Shown: in pieces, positions 10,312 to 22,991 of the stretch | Layout: each line of letters begins with the position of its first letter | How positions within the stretch are numbered: position 1 is the first letter of the stretch | DNA from: Blasia pusilla | Taxonomy: Eukaryota; Marchantiophyta; Marchantiopsida; Blasiales | Reading direction: 5' to 3' | Assembly (NCBI GenBank): GCA_050084515.1 | Contig: CM114273.1 | Location: 30,752,001-30,816,000, forward strand | Length of the DNA stretch: 64,000 nt | The notes under the pieces: generated by a model | What the model saw: only the letters and a program-made list of their open reading frames with translations | What the model was told of the DNA's origin: nothing | Databases searched by the model: none | Program-made: the position numbers and the translations under genes

Positions 10312-13300
10312 ATGAGGGGTCTATCAGGAAGCGTTTTCACCTGCCAATGGAGGTTGCTGCAATTAATGTTGGTCGCTTCCATCTGCAGCGTTGCAGAAGT
10401 TGGCTGTCGCAAGCTCGAGCTCACAGCTGAAGGTGTTCCGGATCCTGTCCCCAGCGAGTTGCAAGACATAGCCGTCATACCGGCTGATCATTTGAATAGC
10501 AGCTCCCTGAATTCAACGTCACCGGATCTTATTCTGCTTGAGCTCAAGAGTGGGTGGGTTGATTCGTCCGGGTTTCTCGAGTCCTGGAAGCACGGTACTC
10601 CATATTGCACATGGGCAGGAGTGGAGTGCGACTCATTGGCGACCGCTGAAGTGGTCTCCCTTACTCTCACGCACGCCAATTTGTCGGGGATAATCTGCAC
10701 GGCCATCGGACAGTTGCGTTTCCTCACTAGTCTCGATCTCTCCTTCAACGACTTGGAGGGACTTGTTCCAATCGATCTGTTCTTATGCACCAGATTAGTG
10801 TATCTGAATCTACAGGGCAACCATTTCTCCGGAGAGCTTGCTCCTGAGCTCCAGGAGCTTCGTTATCTCGAGCACCTCCTGCTTAATGACAATGGTCTGT
10901 CCGGGCCCATACCTGTAGAGATCGCCAAACTCGTTTCTCTACAGGAGCTGGATCTCTCTGAAAACGCCTTCGAAGGCTCTATTCCTCCGGGAATCGTTGA
11001 GCTCCAGTCGCTGACATCGCTCATACTCCAGTTCAATTCCTTGTCAGGAGTTCTACCCCGAGAGCTGGGAAAGCTCGCCAATCTCACTGCGCTGGTGGTC
11101 AGTACTAACCGTTTGACTGGAACTATTCCGGCAGAGCTGGGGAACCTCACGCAGCTAAACGTGCTGTACTTGGATCACAATCTGCTGGAAGGAGTGATTC
11201 CAGACAGTCTGAGCAATTGCACATTTCTGAGCTACCTGGATATTTCGGGCAATCACCTCAGTGGAGAAATACCAGCGGCATTCGGGAATCTTCAGCTCCT
11301 CAATCAGTTTTCTGCCACTCGTAACAGCCTCTCTGGGGGGATTCCGGGTGAGCTGGGGAATTGCGTGCAGCTCATTTATCTCGGACTTGGGTTCAACAAC
11401 TTGGAGTCTGATATACCATCGACACTGGGAAACATCACAGCTCTTCAGTATCTGGATCTGAATGACAATCGGCTGTCTGGTCAGATTCCACCGCAATTGG
11501 GAGAGTGCAAGTTCCTCACTCGGATTCAGCTCACCAACAACTCTCTGACCGGTATCATACCTCGAGAGCTAGGACTGCTGCCAGCTCTCGAGCTGCTCAG
11601 CGCATGGAATAACCATCTGGAAGGAGAGCTTCCATACGAGCTCTCCGTCACTCAATCTCTCCGGTCTCTGGACCTGGCAGAGAACAAATTTTCTGGCATA
11701 ATTCCTACAGGGTTTGGAGATCTCCCCCTTCTAGACACACTTGTCTTGTACGGGAACTCCCTGGAGGGTGAGCTTCCTCTCAACTTGGGAAGGAACGGAA
11801 GACTGGTGGTTGTCGACGTCTCCTTCAACAATCTTTCAGGTGGAATTCCCAGACACATTTGTGACACTGGATTGCTGAGAAGTCTGGTTCTGCAGCACAA
11901 TCAGCTTACAGGTATGCTTCCATCCGACTTTCACAGATGCAGCACTCTGGAGAGACTGTTGCTTGCAGATAACAGGCTGCAAGGCAATGTACCGAAAGAA
12001 TTGGGTGTTCTTGCTTCCAGATTGACCTATGTGGATATCAGCTACAACGAACTGACTGGTACTTTGCCCCCTGAAATCGGGCTTTGCAGCAACTTATCTG
12101 CTCTGTTCCTCTCAAACAACCGCATCACAGGCTGCCTTCCTGATCCCTTATTCCAGATCCGTAGGCTCCAAGAGCTCGATATTTCCTACAACCGTCTGAC
12201 AGGTCCCATACCGTCGACACTCGGCCAATGTCGGATGCTGTACAAGCTCGATCTGAGCCACAATTTCCTGTGGGGACGCATTCCTCCTGAAATCAAGTCC
12301 TTGCAGCTACTGCAAAACCTGCGGTTGAGCCAAAACTTGCTCACCGGCGGTATCCCCAGTGGAATCGGAGAGTGCCATCAGCTTCAGGAGTTGGATTTGA
12401 GCAGCAACACGCTGGGCGGGGAGGTCCCGCAGAGCTTGGGCAACTTGATGGAACTGCAGATCGTGCTCAACCTCAGCTGTAACGAGCTCTCGGATAAAAT
12501 TCCTCCCAGTCTCAGCAAGCTCGTGAAGTTGGAGGTCTTGGATTTGTCACGCAATCGGTTCGTCGGCTCGATTCCCCCCGGGCTCGCTGACATGCAAGGC
12601 CTGCTACACCTGGACCTCTCCTTCAACCATCTGGAGGGCATTGTTCCACACAGCCCCGTCTTCTCCAAACAGCCCAGGGAGAGTTTCATGGGTAACCCTC
12701 AGCTGATGTGCATTGACACCAACCAGGCATGTCCAAACGCTAGCAGCAGTGGTGCTGCTCCCAATACCTCCGACGGCGGCGGCAGCAGCAGCAGCAGCCG
12801 CAGCGGGAAGAGGAGGAGCTTTATGGCGGAGAATCAGGTGATCATGATAACGGGGTTTGTGGCCGCTTTCTTCTTCATCGCTGCTGCTTTGGTTTGGTTC
12901 AATGCACTGAGAAAAAGATCTGGGCGAATTGTCCAGTCTCAGGCCTCGAACTGTGAGATCAGAGCCATGGCGGATCCAGAGCCGTGGGAGGAGCGGCTGA
13001 CATTACGGGATATCCTGGACGGTACGGCGAATTTAAGCGATGAGAATGTGGTAGGCCGCGGATCCCATGGAACTGTGTACAGAGCTAGACTGCAGACAGG
13101 GCAAGTGCTCGCGGTGAAGATCATCAGGATGAATAAAGAGGTGGCAGGGGCGTTTTCGTCCCACCAGAGAGAACTAGAAACCGCGGGGAAGATCCGCCAC
13201 CGGAACATTGTGCGGCTGTATGGCTACTGTCAGCGAGAGGAGGATGTGCTCATACTCTACAGCTTCATAGAGAATGGAAGCGTGGGAGATCTGCTGCGCA

Positions 13301-14463
13301 GTGGGCGGGCGATCAGTTGGGACACTCGGTTCAAGATTGCTGTAGGAACTGCGCAGGGTGTTGCGTATCTCCATTCGGATTGTGTGCCAAAGATTGTGCA
13401 TCGCGACATTAAACTCAACAACATCTTACTGGATGCTGAGATGCAGCCTCTACTGACCGACTTCGGAGTGGCCAAACTCATGGAGGCAACCACCGGCTCC
13501 AGGGAGCTCCCAATGTCCGTTGTTGCCGGCACCCTGGGGTACATCGCTCCCGGTAAGCAACCCCACCTGCGTCTCTCCAATTTCTCTTCTCTCGTGCCTC
13601 CTCCCTTCCAACCTCTGCGTTGCAACCAGATTTCTCTCTAGTCCCGTGAACCATCCAGTACTCAACAGGAAAGGGTCGATTCCTTCTTCACTGGCTGCCG
13701 GAATTGTCCTTGGCACGCACAAATAAGAATTGCGTATATGCATGTTCTGCTCGATGGAAGTAGTAAGATCTCTTGCGATACAAACTAAATCAATCCTCTT
13801 TATTTTGCGGTACCTCAACATATATGCTCTCTGCACGCAAACAATGTCGCCCTCCAGAATGCTTCTTCACTTCGTTCACTGATTCCGAGAGAGTCTTCAC
13901 CTATTTCTGTGGCTTCCTGGATCGGATTGGGTAGTTCCGGGATTGCAAGTGGAGCTCTAGACTCTCGCAATCGATTATGGACATGAGAAGTACTAGCGAT
14001 TATGGAGATCGGTGAGTGAAGCGAAGTTGTAACTGACCGATGCTTGGATCCCGTGTTGTCAACATTGCTCGCGCACTCAGAGTATTGCTACACCATGCGG
14101 GTGACGGAGAAGAGCGATGTATTCAGCTTTGGGGTGGTGTTGCTGGAGCTACTGTCGAGGAAATCCCCATCGTCCGAGGATTTCACAGATGGCACAAGCC
14201 TCGTGCACTGGGTAAGAAGAGAAGATCTTCAGTCAGGTGGTGGTGATTTCGGAGCCACCCCCAGTATCGAGACGATCCGTGATCTCCTCGATCCGGAGCT
14301 ACAGCTGATTCAGGATGCGGCAATTCAGCAGACCATCGCTGAAACATTCCACGTAGCTCTGCTGTGCACGCAAGACGATCCCTCTCGGCGTCCGACCATG
14401 AGAGAAGTGTGCGGTCTGCTCCTGCTGGCGAAAGAGCGTCTGCCGAACGCACTGCCGAAGTGA
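10312..14463 (+). CDS. LRR receptor-like Ser/Thr kinase, subfamily XI-like
   Basis: Plasma-membrane receptor kinase, about 1207 residues. Exons are 10312-13552 and 14081-14463, with a 528-bp intron splitting the kinase between IAP and E of the APE motif (GYIAP|EYCY). The frame stays open upstream to a TTG at 10279, but the first ATG is 10312 and is followed by a hydrophobic signal peptide (LLQLMLVASICSVA). Next come an LRR N-cap (SWKHGTPYCTWAGVECDS), about 27-28 plant-type LRRs (repeated N.L.G.IP), a Ser/Gly-rich juxtamembrane stretch and a membrane helix at about 843-866 (MITGFVAAFFFIAAALVWF). The kinase has GRGSHGTVY, the VAIK-type lysine (LAVKIIR), HRDIKLNN and DFG, so it should be catalytically active. 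LRR number and kinase sequence resemble PEPR-type peptide receptors, and assignment beyond subfamily is inference. Confidence 0.93.
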
Positions 14464-15703
14464 AAACAAGTGATCGAGCATCGCACACGACACTTCCAGC
14501 GCAAACGCACAGATCTTCTCAGCAGTGAATGAGAATTCGATGACTGCCCCGCAATCGTAGAGTGTTGGGGCTTGTAATACCATCCATCGAAAGGTCCAAG
14601 GGCAACGAGAACAGTAGATTGTTCACGTGCCATTGCCGCACTTGACCGTTCGAGCATCGAAGAATCTGGAAGAAATAGGGATTCTTCCATGCTCACGTAA
14701 AATGCAAACAGACGATTTACCCAAGATCGTTGGATCTTGCGCCTCAAGACCGGTCTCGAGTCTTGAGGATCACTACCAAGGATCAAGACGGGCGTTGTGA
14801 CCAGTGACCTGACCTCGTGAACTGGCCAGGCCTGGCATCGATTGTTTTGGCAGTAGGAAAAGTCAATTTTGAAGTGCGAGCATGCGCCTCACGATTCGAG
14901 GTAGGGTTCGAGAGGGTTATGTTGGCTAATCGGTCATTCATGATCATGGTGATGTGAAGATTCATGATGGAATTAACATTGTTGGTGATGATCATCTCAT
15001 GAAACCCTCGAAGACTCGGCCCAACAAATCTTAACTGATCTGCAGAACAGCCATCCACAACTGGTGATTACTCGGCTGAAATGATCACAAAGATATGGGT
15101 GATTCCAGTAATTGCATATCTGTAATAATATGGATGAGACTCAAAATTTCAAGAGTAAAGATACAAGGCCCGCTCTTCCATACTTGAGAGGTGGTGACGA
15201 AGTGGAACGAGTTCAAAATAAAATAGTAACCACCAGGCGATCACAGGAGCCAATGAATTGTCTTGTTCTGGTAGCCTCCCTTAGTTCTGTCCGTACCTCA
15301 ATAATCCTGCAGAGGTTTCATGCCTTCATTTTGATCCGAGATTGATTGCAGGATTACTAGGTAGATACATATAGAGCAACAAGAGCAAATAGGTTGAAAA
15401 ATGACTCAGTTGGGCCTTTGATTGCATAAGATTCCGATCCAGATTTAGTGAAGGCACAACGTCCTCTGGCGATCAGTCATGTGAAAACATCTTCTAGAGT
15501 ACCTACTCTTTACCTCCGACCAAGGGACGCTTTGATCCTGGTGTGCTCCAATTACTCTCCGTGCAAATCTCTAGAGGGCAAACTGAAAGTCCTGTCATGG
15601 AGTTCAAAGCACCTAGAAGATTGACCCTTCTACACGATCTGCATGAAGCAGCCAAACTCTCTTTGAGATTTGACGTTAATAAAAATCGAATATCTATTAT
15701 TCT
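14464..15703. other. Spacer between convergent receptor kinase and DUF262 genes
   Basis: Holds the 3' UTR regions of the two genes, which converge here. Short frames on either strand lack family motifs. No repeat was seen. Confidence 0.5.
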
Positions 15704-18700
15704 CTAGGCAGGTCCTAAAAGTTCTCTAAGGACGAGCAGCCATTTCTTTGTGCGGATTTTCATAGCTTTCGGTGTTGAGACTAAGTTGCTTTTAAACTCC
15801 GTGTTCTGCAACAAAATGCCACAACTGCTTAACAACGAAGCAATAAATCTAGATAACTTTGAATGAAGATTTGAAGACGGCAACTTGGGCGGCTATCCAC
15901 ACTGAGGAGAAGACACATCACAGCTGATTGACACTGAGGAGAAGAAACATCACAGCTGATTGACATATAGGTAAATTGTTTTCAGAGCATGATTCCATTG
16001 ATTGAGGTACTTACGTAGATGAGCAGGTCGTTCAGAGCCAAAACAATCACCTTCTTCTTGCTCAAAACACTTGCATCATCTCTACAGCTCAAAAATCCAA
16101 ACTGCACCACAAGACGACTTTTAGAACTATGAGCGGTTTTTATCCCTCTCCATTTGAGTGCAACCTCATAGGATAAACCTATGAGGTTGTTGTTTAGCTT
16201 CTAAACCTATGAGGTATCCACACTTTGAGCCACTATTTGTCCTCATTACAGCAACTTTGATGACGTATTAGTGCGTTCTACGGCTAGGCCATATCAAGGG
16301 CTGCAAATAGTTCATTCTCCAGCTTCCCTATGAAAGTTTAGCTTCTAAACGTATGCGGTATCCACACTTGAGTCACTACTTGTCCTCATTACAGCAACTT
16401 TGATATCATATCAGCGGGTTCTACAGCTGGGCCATATATCAAGGGCTGCAAATGGTTCATTCTTCAGCTCCCCTATAAAAGTTTGTATACTAATTGAAAA
16501 TCTTTTACAATCTTTGAATTATCATCACAATGACTTAAATATATGATGTCAGGGAGAAGGTGTCAGATTCTGACCATGACTGTATCCCAAAGGCACACAT
16601 TTGGATCAGAATCATATTTTTGTCCACTGCAGCAGAAGAACAAACTCCCACGATGTGATGAGCAACTTCAAGCACAGATTGTAATGCATTCGAAAAAATT
16701 GGAAGAAGTACAAATCAAAGGAATGAAAACCAAGAACCATCCCACATTCTCCTTCAAGAGTTTTATATCTGATAAGATTGCACACCCTGTTGGCCCATAT
16801 GCAGAACTATACTGATTTCGGGGTTTTCATGCAAGTGTTACCGTGGCATTCGGAAGACTTGATCACCAAACACATTGACAGCAAGTCTTAAGCATCGATG
16901 AAAGTCGAACTTCATCACCTTGAAGTCTTCTTCCTCAAGAAATTGATGCCTGTACAGGGAAAGTTTCATCATTGAGGGATATAAAATGGTTGAAACAAAG
17001 GCATTCTCCCAGCACACAAAATTACCCCTTTGTGACCTTACCTTCTCATCTCGTTGTTCAACCAATTTTTCACAGGAAGGTAGAAATTCTCAATTCCACT
17101 CCTCCTCAAAGCAAAGAACCTCAGAATGAATTCTCTATCTCGCATCCTGCCAGCAGAAGAAGAAAAGTTAAAGGCTAAACACATGCCCATAGAGAACCCA
17201 TAAAATCTGAAAAAAACTTGGAGCTGGAATACACTCCAAAACATTTAAGATGACTGTGGACTGCACCTTTTATGTGGTGTTTCTTGTCGAAATACACGAA
17301 GCATTTCCGGATAAAGTACGAGTTCTTCGAGGAGATCATTGTATCTACAAATGCAAATAACACAACTCAGGACTCCTTTTCATCACCCCTCATGTTCCAA
17401 AAGCATGCAAAACAAAATTGCTGCATGCTTTTGTCGAAATCCTGTACGAAATTGACATCCACCTAGTTACAAATATTGCTTGTGTGTAGCCTTGATGCTC
17501 CCACCTGAAGGAGAGGCTCAGGAAAAACTTAAAGACCATTCATGCCGAAGTACCTGGTTGATCTCGTTCATACACACTTGGGAATTGACAACATTGTATA
17601 AAGCAAAATCTCAGAGGAATGTTCCATTACCTGCCTTGAAAGACACAATTCCTTAGCTCCTGTTCATTGAGCTGTTTAGACGAACAAAAAAGAAGAGTTG
17701 TTATTATGAGAAGCATAAAAAGAATCAAGTAATAGTTTGGAAGACATCTAAGAAGATAATGACAATGAGAGGATGGACAAGAATGAAACTGAAAAGGTGT
17801 TTTACCTGGGTAGAGCCCATGTTCAGCCTCTCAAACACCTAGAAACAAAATGGAAACAAAACTTTAGTTTCTGCAAAGGTATTGCCATTAGTACGATCTT
17901 AAGTAGTTTAAGTTTACTTGACTAAATCTGCCATCTTACTTCATTAGAGATTATCGGGCTGGTCACAGCAGCTCAGGTAAATTCCAGTGAGTAGGAAGCT
18001 CACCTCAAAGACTACTTCATCATCTGAATGGCGGGATATGGTGTGGACGTTGAGAGCAAAGTCTTGCATGACCTGCAGTGTACAAAAAATGTAGCATTTT
18101 ACTAGTTAGTAGCAGGCAATCCCTACTTGCACAGCGATGGCTCTGTGTAGACCTAAGTGGATGAGCTTTGCGCTGGAGTTTTGTATACTATTCAGATACG
18201 GATGAACTTCACTACGCTCCAGATGCTGATCAGTGAAATAGCATCTGATGAAACCCCCTACCTCTCTCAGAGATTCCTCAAGTTCCGTGTATTTCTTCCC
18301 GTTTAACTGCGACCATGACAATTGGGAAAGTTGAAACACATAGCAATAGACTCCAGGTCTATCTTCAAAGGAGGACAATAAGAAAATCATCAGAAGTCTC
18401 GGAAGGATTTGATGTCATCTGCAATGGATCTGTGGCACTGGTAGCATAAGACATTTGGGACAGAAAGTAGACAGTTTACACTAACAAGCTCCTAGAGATT
18501 GTGGAAGTGCATACAAAGTTTTTGAAATCAGTGAGATCAGCCTTCCATTCAGCTGAGCCAGTAATACACAGCAGAATCAGGAAGAAGTGTTTGTGTCACA
18601 TCTGACCTCAACAAGGACCTCAAGTCCAGTCAGGGCAAAGTCCGAGCCATCTGGAAATCTTTGGTCTTCCATGAAGCACCTGAGCTTCCCAAATGCTACT

Positions 18701-20371
18701 TGATTAGGTCAGTGGCAATCAATTCTCAAAGGATTGCAGCAATCACTTAGAGAAAACGTCATACACCATAGATCCTCACCAGATACTAGTCAACCGTTGC
18801 TTTCCATCGACAACCTCCAGTTGACCCCTGTGCATAGCACCCATCATCAGCTATATTTTTTACGAACAGCTGGACCACTGATTGTGTTTAGAGTCTTCTT
18901 TACCACACACAATCTACGTCGTAAGTTTTGTTTTCCATGAACATGTTCATAATTCATACTCAGTGAAATCAGAAGTACTAGACAGTGTAGCAGATTGAGC
19001 ACTTACTGGCTCCTCTCATGGAAAAACATGGTTGGAAGAGGAATATTTAGTAGAACAGATTCAATCAGTTTACTGGCTGTTCTTTTATCCCAGACATAAT
19101 CTCGCTGCAAGCACAAGGGAAAAGTGAGCTTCTCACATTAACATATACCGCTCGACTCTAAGCACCAGGCATGGTAAGCAAAAGATACACACAGAGAAAG
19201 CCACCGTCATTTTGGCCCTCCCAGGCTGCAGCAGATATAACCCACCAAATGACATACCGATTACCACAAGCATTCAATGATTACACAAGACATGTTACGT
19301 TTAACAAGATCCCCACATCGGAACTAGACGGAGATTGGGGAATTTGCTGATGGTCTACATGTAGCTTAAGAAACATTGGCCCTTCAAATATCTTTACCTG
19401 GTATGATGGTCGTAAATCTAATCTTCCACGCCTAATCTTGTCCAAGACCGAACTCACTGTAAAATCTGCATTTTAAACATTGAAGGCCATTTTGGACTTT
19501 ACTTCATCTGGAAAAATCGCGATAAGAAAGGCACGATCCTGTGACTAACATTACAATACACACCATCGTTCGTGAAGAGTCTTAGCTGTCCTTCTAGGTA
19601 CATCAATCAAACGGTGAGAAATGCCAGTTTGCTCTTTCGGCCAAAGAACACTCACTACAAATAAAAGGTGCAATACGTATTCACCTGTATGTATCAAAAG
19701 TATCTAGTATTTAAATTGTTCCCTTGAAACCACAGGGTTCCTAATTTCCTACCACTACCCTCGGATTGTATATAGTTGGTGACCACACTTCAGCTCGCTT
19801 CCAACAAACGTTCCGTTGAATTTTAGAGAGAGGATAGACTTTGTACACCATTTCGTAAGTCTTTTTTTTCCTGTTTCCTGTGTGCGGTTGTAGCGTTTAA
19901 TTGAGAGGTGTTTTTGGACCTTGGAATTCTCGGAGAGTTCTAAACTCGTCCATTCTATGCTTGGACATTCTGGCCAAAGTACCTACCAGCTTTGCTAATT
20001 TGTAGAACTCGCTCCCCAGAAACGAGGCGCCTCTCAATTTGCTCGGTACTGCTGCTCTCCTGATCTTCTTCTTCTTCTTCTTCCTCTTCCTCATCGACAC
20101 TGTCACTCACATTCAAAGACACCGCTGCGGCCGTCTCGGTCCGCCTCACAGCTCTTGACATCGCCATCCGCTCATGCACTTGCTCCCCTGTGCCACACCG
20201 TCCTCTGCTGCAGCCACAATCCACAATACTCTCTGCTCTGCTTCCACCGCACAGGGAACCGTTCGCAGAAAAGCGCAAAGCCACGCCATTCTCTCCACCT
20301 CGCGCACCGACTCTCGCGCACGCTGCGACCGGAGCCAGGTGCAAACCTCGAGGCACCATGAGAATTTCCAT
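15704..20371 (-). CDS. DUF262 (GmrSD N-terminal family) protein, 15 exons
   Basis: Exons on the minus strand, in order: 20371-19987, 19465-19398, 19104-19007, 18827-18780, 18679-18607, 18306-18262, 18072-18004, 17838-17806, 17671-17631, 17344-17267, 17146-17042, 16949-16842, 16626-16575, 16101-16015 and 15805-15704 (stop TAG). All borders are GT-AG and phases match, giving 463 residues. Diagnostic DUF262 motifs occur in order: LDLRPSYQRDYVWDKRTASK (145-164), LIESVLLNIPLPTMF, EVVDGKQRLTSI (188-199), VFERLNMGS (263-271), LNEQELRNCVFQG (274-286), DREFILRFFALR, VFGDQVFR, NVCLWDTVM and ALNDLLIY. Bacterial relatives are nucleases of restriction systems with a ParB/Srx-like fold, and the DGQQR-type motif is kept here as DGKQR. 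Residues 1-128 are plant-specific: an Arg/Ala-rich start that could be an organelle transit peptide, then a poly-Glu run. Cellular role unknown. Confidence 0.88.
15899..15962 (+). repeat. Two-copy 32-bp tandem repeat in DUF262 intron
   Basis: ACACTGAGGAGAAG followed by CATCACAGCTGATTG occurs twice with one or two differences, at 15899-15930 and 15931-15962. It lies inside the last intron of the DUF262 gene. Confidence 0.85.
16161..16483 (+). repeat. 144-bp tandem duplication plus small palindrome in DUF262 intron
   Basis: GCTTCTAAAC starts copies at 16197-16340 and 16341-16483. Both carry GGTATCCACACTT, TGTCCTCATTACAGCAACTT and CAAGGGCTGCAAAT. Just upstream is a 12-bp-arm palindrome (CAACCTCATAGG/CCTATGAGGTTG, 16161-16187). 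It sits between the exons at 16015-16101 and 16575-16626 and breaks no coding sequence. Confidence 0.85.
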
Positions 20372-21179
20372 GAATCCACCTCACCCGCTGCAAACAGAAA
20401 GCCAAGTGCAGGCGGGCGACGAAGCGGACAATCCACCTCAAGAATGTCTCTTCCACTCCTTCAAGCCACTCCCAATTGCTCCGGCTACTGCGCTGCTACT
20501 GCTGCTGCGGCTACTTAAACTGGTCTCGGCCATCGCACTCTCATGAGCTATCGGAGCTGCTCCATCTCACGCACACGCCATCGCCACCTCCTTCCTGCGT
20601 TCTCTCGTCTCCGTAGATGCCTGTGGATTGTGCATGGACATGAAGCTGACAACCTCATCTCACCGCTGTGCTCTACCCGGGAGGGCCTTAAACCCTTCTT
20701 CTACTCGTCTCGTTCTCCTCGTCATCAAGCCATTCAATCTCACGAGATCCCACACTGGTTAAAAAATACGAACGATAGGAGATCGAATCCACAAAGCAAT
20801 AAAAATTCAAAGAGGAATAGAGAGAACATATGCTTTCAAATGGGTAGCCACAAGAGGTCCGATATGAAATCACCCTTTGAAATTTTTCTTCATTTCGTAT
20901 AGTATTTAATAATGAAGCGATGCTTGTCACTCCACTAGTAAAAAACGAGATGCTCTTAGAGCCCAAACTCTAGCACCAAGTTGTAGCTTTACCAATTCTA
21001 CTTAGAGAAAATCCACAACCCCCAAATGCCCCATAAGATTTTCCATTGTCTAGATTATTGTTCTTCACATCATTACGTAAGTTGTGATCATAATATATTT
21101 TCAAACAAAATCTCATGAACGTATTCTATAGCTTTGATTATGAAACCAAACCCATTCTTATGTTAACACACTTGACTTG
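20372..21179. other. Region upstream of the DUF262 gene
   Basis: Contains the presumptive promoter and 5' UTR of the minus-strand DUF262 gene and then enters repeat DNA. Overlapping frames between 20155 and 20900 are composition shadows without motifs. Confidence 0.4.
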
Positions 21180-22850
21180 GGTTATACACGCACACAAGGC
21201 AAGAGGATAAGAATTATGGTGTCTTTGGAAGGATGCTCAACAAAGAGAGAATAAGTTCTCAAACCCTCTCCTTGGATATACCCTCTCCATGGTGACCTAC
21301 GCACATAGGTCATCTTCTCAATTCTAACCTATGATAGCGGGCTAAGGATTACTTTACTCAAATAGAAAGTTAACGCTATTAAAAATACGAACTTATTCAA
21401 AATGATAAGTTCCTCAAAATAACTCCAAATAAGTCTAAAACAAATAGTAATCTATAGACGTAGGTTACCCTACTCCTCCCAAGACCCATGTACGACCTCC
21501 CTATATACGCGATGCGGTTAATCTCCATGCCACTATAAAGTGCATATACACATGGCTGTTACCATCCATACATTCCTAAACACACGACTCCTTACTCAAT
21601 CATGGATTTTGTTGGCATAAACAATCATGTACCAAAACTTTCTTTTATCGCCACATAGTTGATGGTTAGTTTCCTTGATCTAATCCCATATAGCCATCTA
21701 TCCATTTCTACCATAACATACATCTCTATTATGTTAAGAGCAAAAATGTCAGGTGCTCATATGGCCCCATTGTGAATCACTTTCTTTTCATGAATGTTAC
21801 ACGAACAAGTTTATATCTATAACTACCTATTCTGTCGTGCACCTACTCTCCTTGAACGTTAATCTTGTTCTTGCGGAAGCGTGCGTTCAGTAGATCACGC
21901 TCTCAATGTTGATCTGCATCCAAACACGCACTCTGGTTAGTTGGGTCTTGGATCAATCAACGGGCTAACTTTCCGAGTTCTCATCAAGCTCAACCTTCCT
22001 AGTTTCGCGGTTTACAACACGGGCAAGTCTCGAAAGACTTGGGACAGACATTCTGGTCGGTTTAGGAACCTCAAACGGCGTTTCGCGCCTAGCGGTTCCA
22101 ACTGTCCGATGAACATCCAATGAGTCCCTAACCGAGACTTGCACGAAGTGAATCTCGGGTTGGAATCCAAGTGTAGCATACAAAGTCCACTCCTTTGGAT
22201 CAGGTTTGGGTTTGGAGTTCCAACGCTAAATGCCCGTTCCATTCCGTGCCTCTGAGACGCTGTTTGGCGCTCAAAGTGGGGATTCGTGTTCCAAGACATC
22301 TTGGAGAGACTCCTCCATTACTAGTACTTCTAGGGATCTCCAGGGTCCCCCTACCTTTAGGGAAAGACACCTGGGCCTCTCCAATTGGCCCTCAACCCGA
22401 TTGCTCTCACAATCATTTTCGGCCAATATCTCAGTCTGTACTTATGCGTTTGCTAAGATCTTTGTTGCGTTGGAAGCGTCTTAAGATAATCTTTCCAACG
22501 CGCCCTTACTTGTCCCAAAACTCATTTTAGGGCTAAACGTTATGGTCCAAAACACTATCAAATTCCCCAAACGCTAGTTGTGTTCCAAAACTGGTTCTCA
22601 CCTCCTTGGCAACCAACCTTCCAAGACTCAACTCATCTCAATTCTTGGCTCGCATTTGGTCTAGGTTTCCTGGTCACGACCACTAACGCACGAAATGCAC
22701 AACTCTTTTCCGTGTTTCATCTCTTAGACTTTTCCAATAGACCTTTCCAAACGCCCCTCCAAAGCGCAAACATCGCACCGTGAGTCCACTTGAGTTCTGA
22801 TTGTTCCGCTTGGCGCCTATTTGGTTTTGATTGGTTATGAGGGTCACACA
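21180..22850. repeat. Long dispersed LTR-like repeat, copy 1
   Basis: Shares ordered blocks with 24200-25510: CTCTCCTTGGATATACC, CTCCATGGTGACCTA versus CTCCACGGTAACCTA, AAGTTAAC, AACTCCAAATAAG versus AGCTCCAAATGAG, GCGTTGGAA, CAAAACTCATTTTAGGG versus CAAATGCATTTTGGG, and a terminal GTTATGAGGGTCA. There is no internal coding sequence. A Gypsy-class LTR or solo LTR is the likeliest nature, by inference. Confidence 0.5.
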
Positions 22851-22991
22851 AAGCATATTTGATATCACCTCTCACTAGGATTCCTCACGGATGATAGATG
22901 TATCTGTGTATCTGTGTACATTAACGATACATCTATAATCCGTGAGGAATCCTAGTGAGAGGTGATATCAAATATGCTTTGTGTGACCCTC
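22839..22991. repeat. Near-perfect 66-bp inverted repeat (foldback)
   Basis: Arms 22839-22904 and 22926-22991 are complementary at 65 of 66 positions and begin and end with GAGGGTCACACAAAGC. The loop is 21 bases (22905-22925). The left arm starts exactly within the end (GTTATGAGGGTCA) of the long repeat described at 21180-22850. It is a MITE-like or foldback structure and would give a long stem if transcribed. Confidence 0.93.

Noticed and set aside
10488-13836. Antisense frames across the receptor kinase gene
   Set aside because: They are shadows of the leucine-rich coding strand, without motifs.
16838-16840. Stop codon TAA directly after VFRMPR as the end of the DUF262 gene
   Set aside because: The same bases form a donor (CG|GTAAC). 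Three further exons continue the DUF262 domain in phase to 15704.
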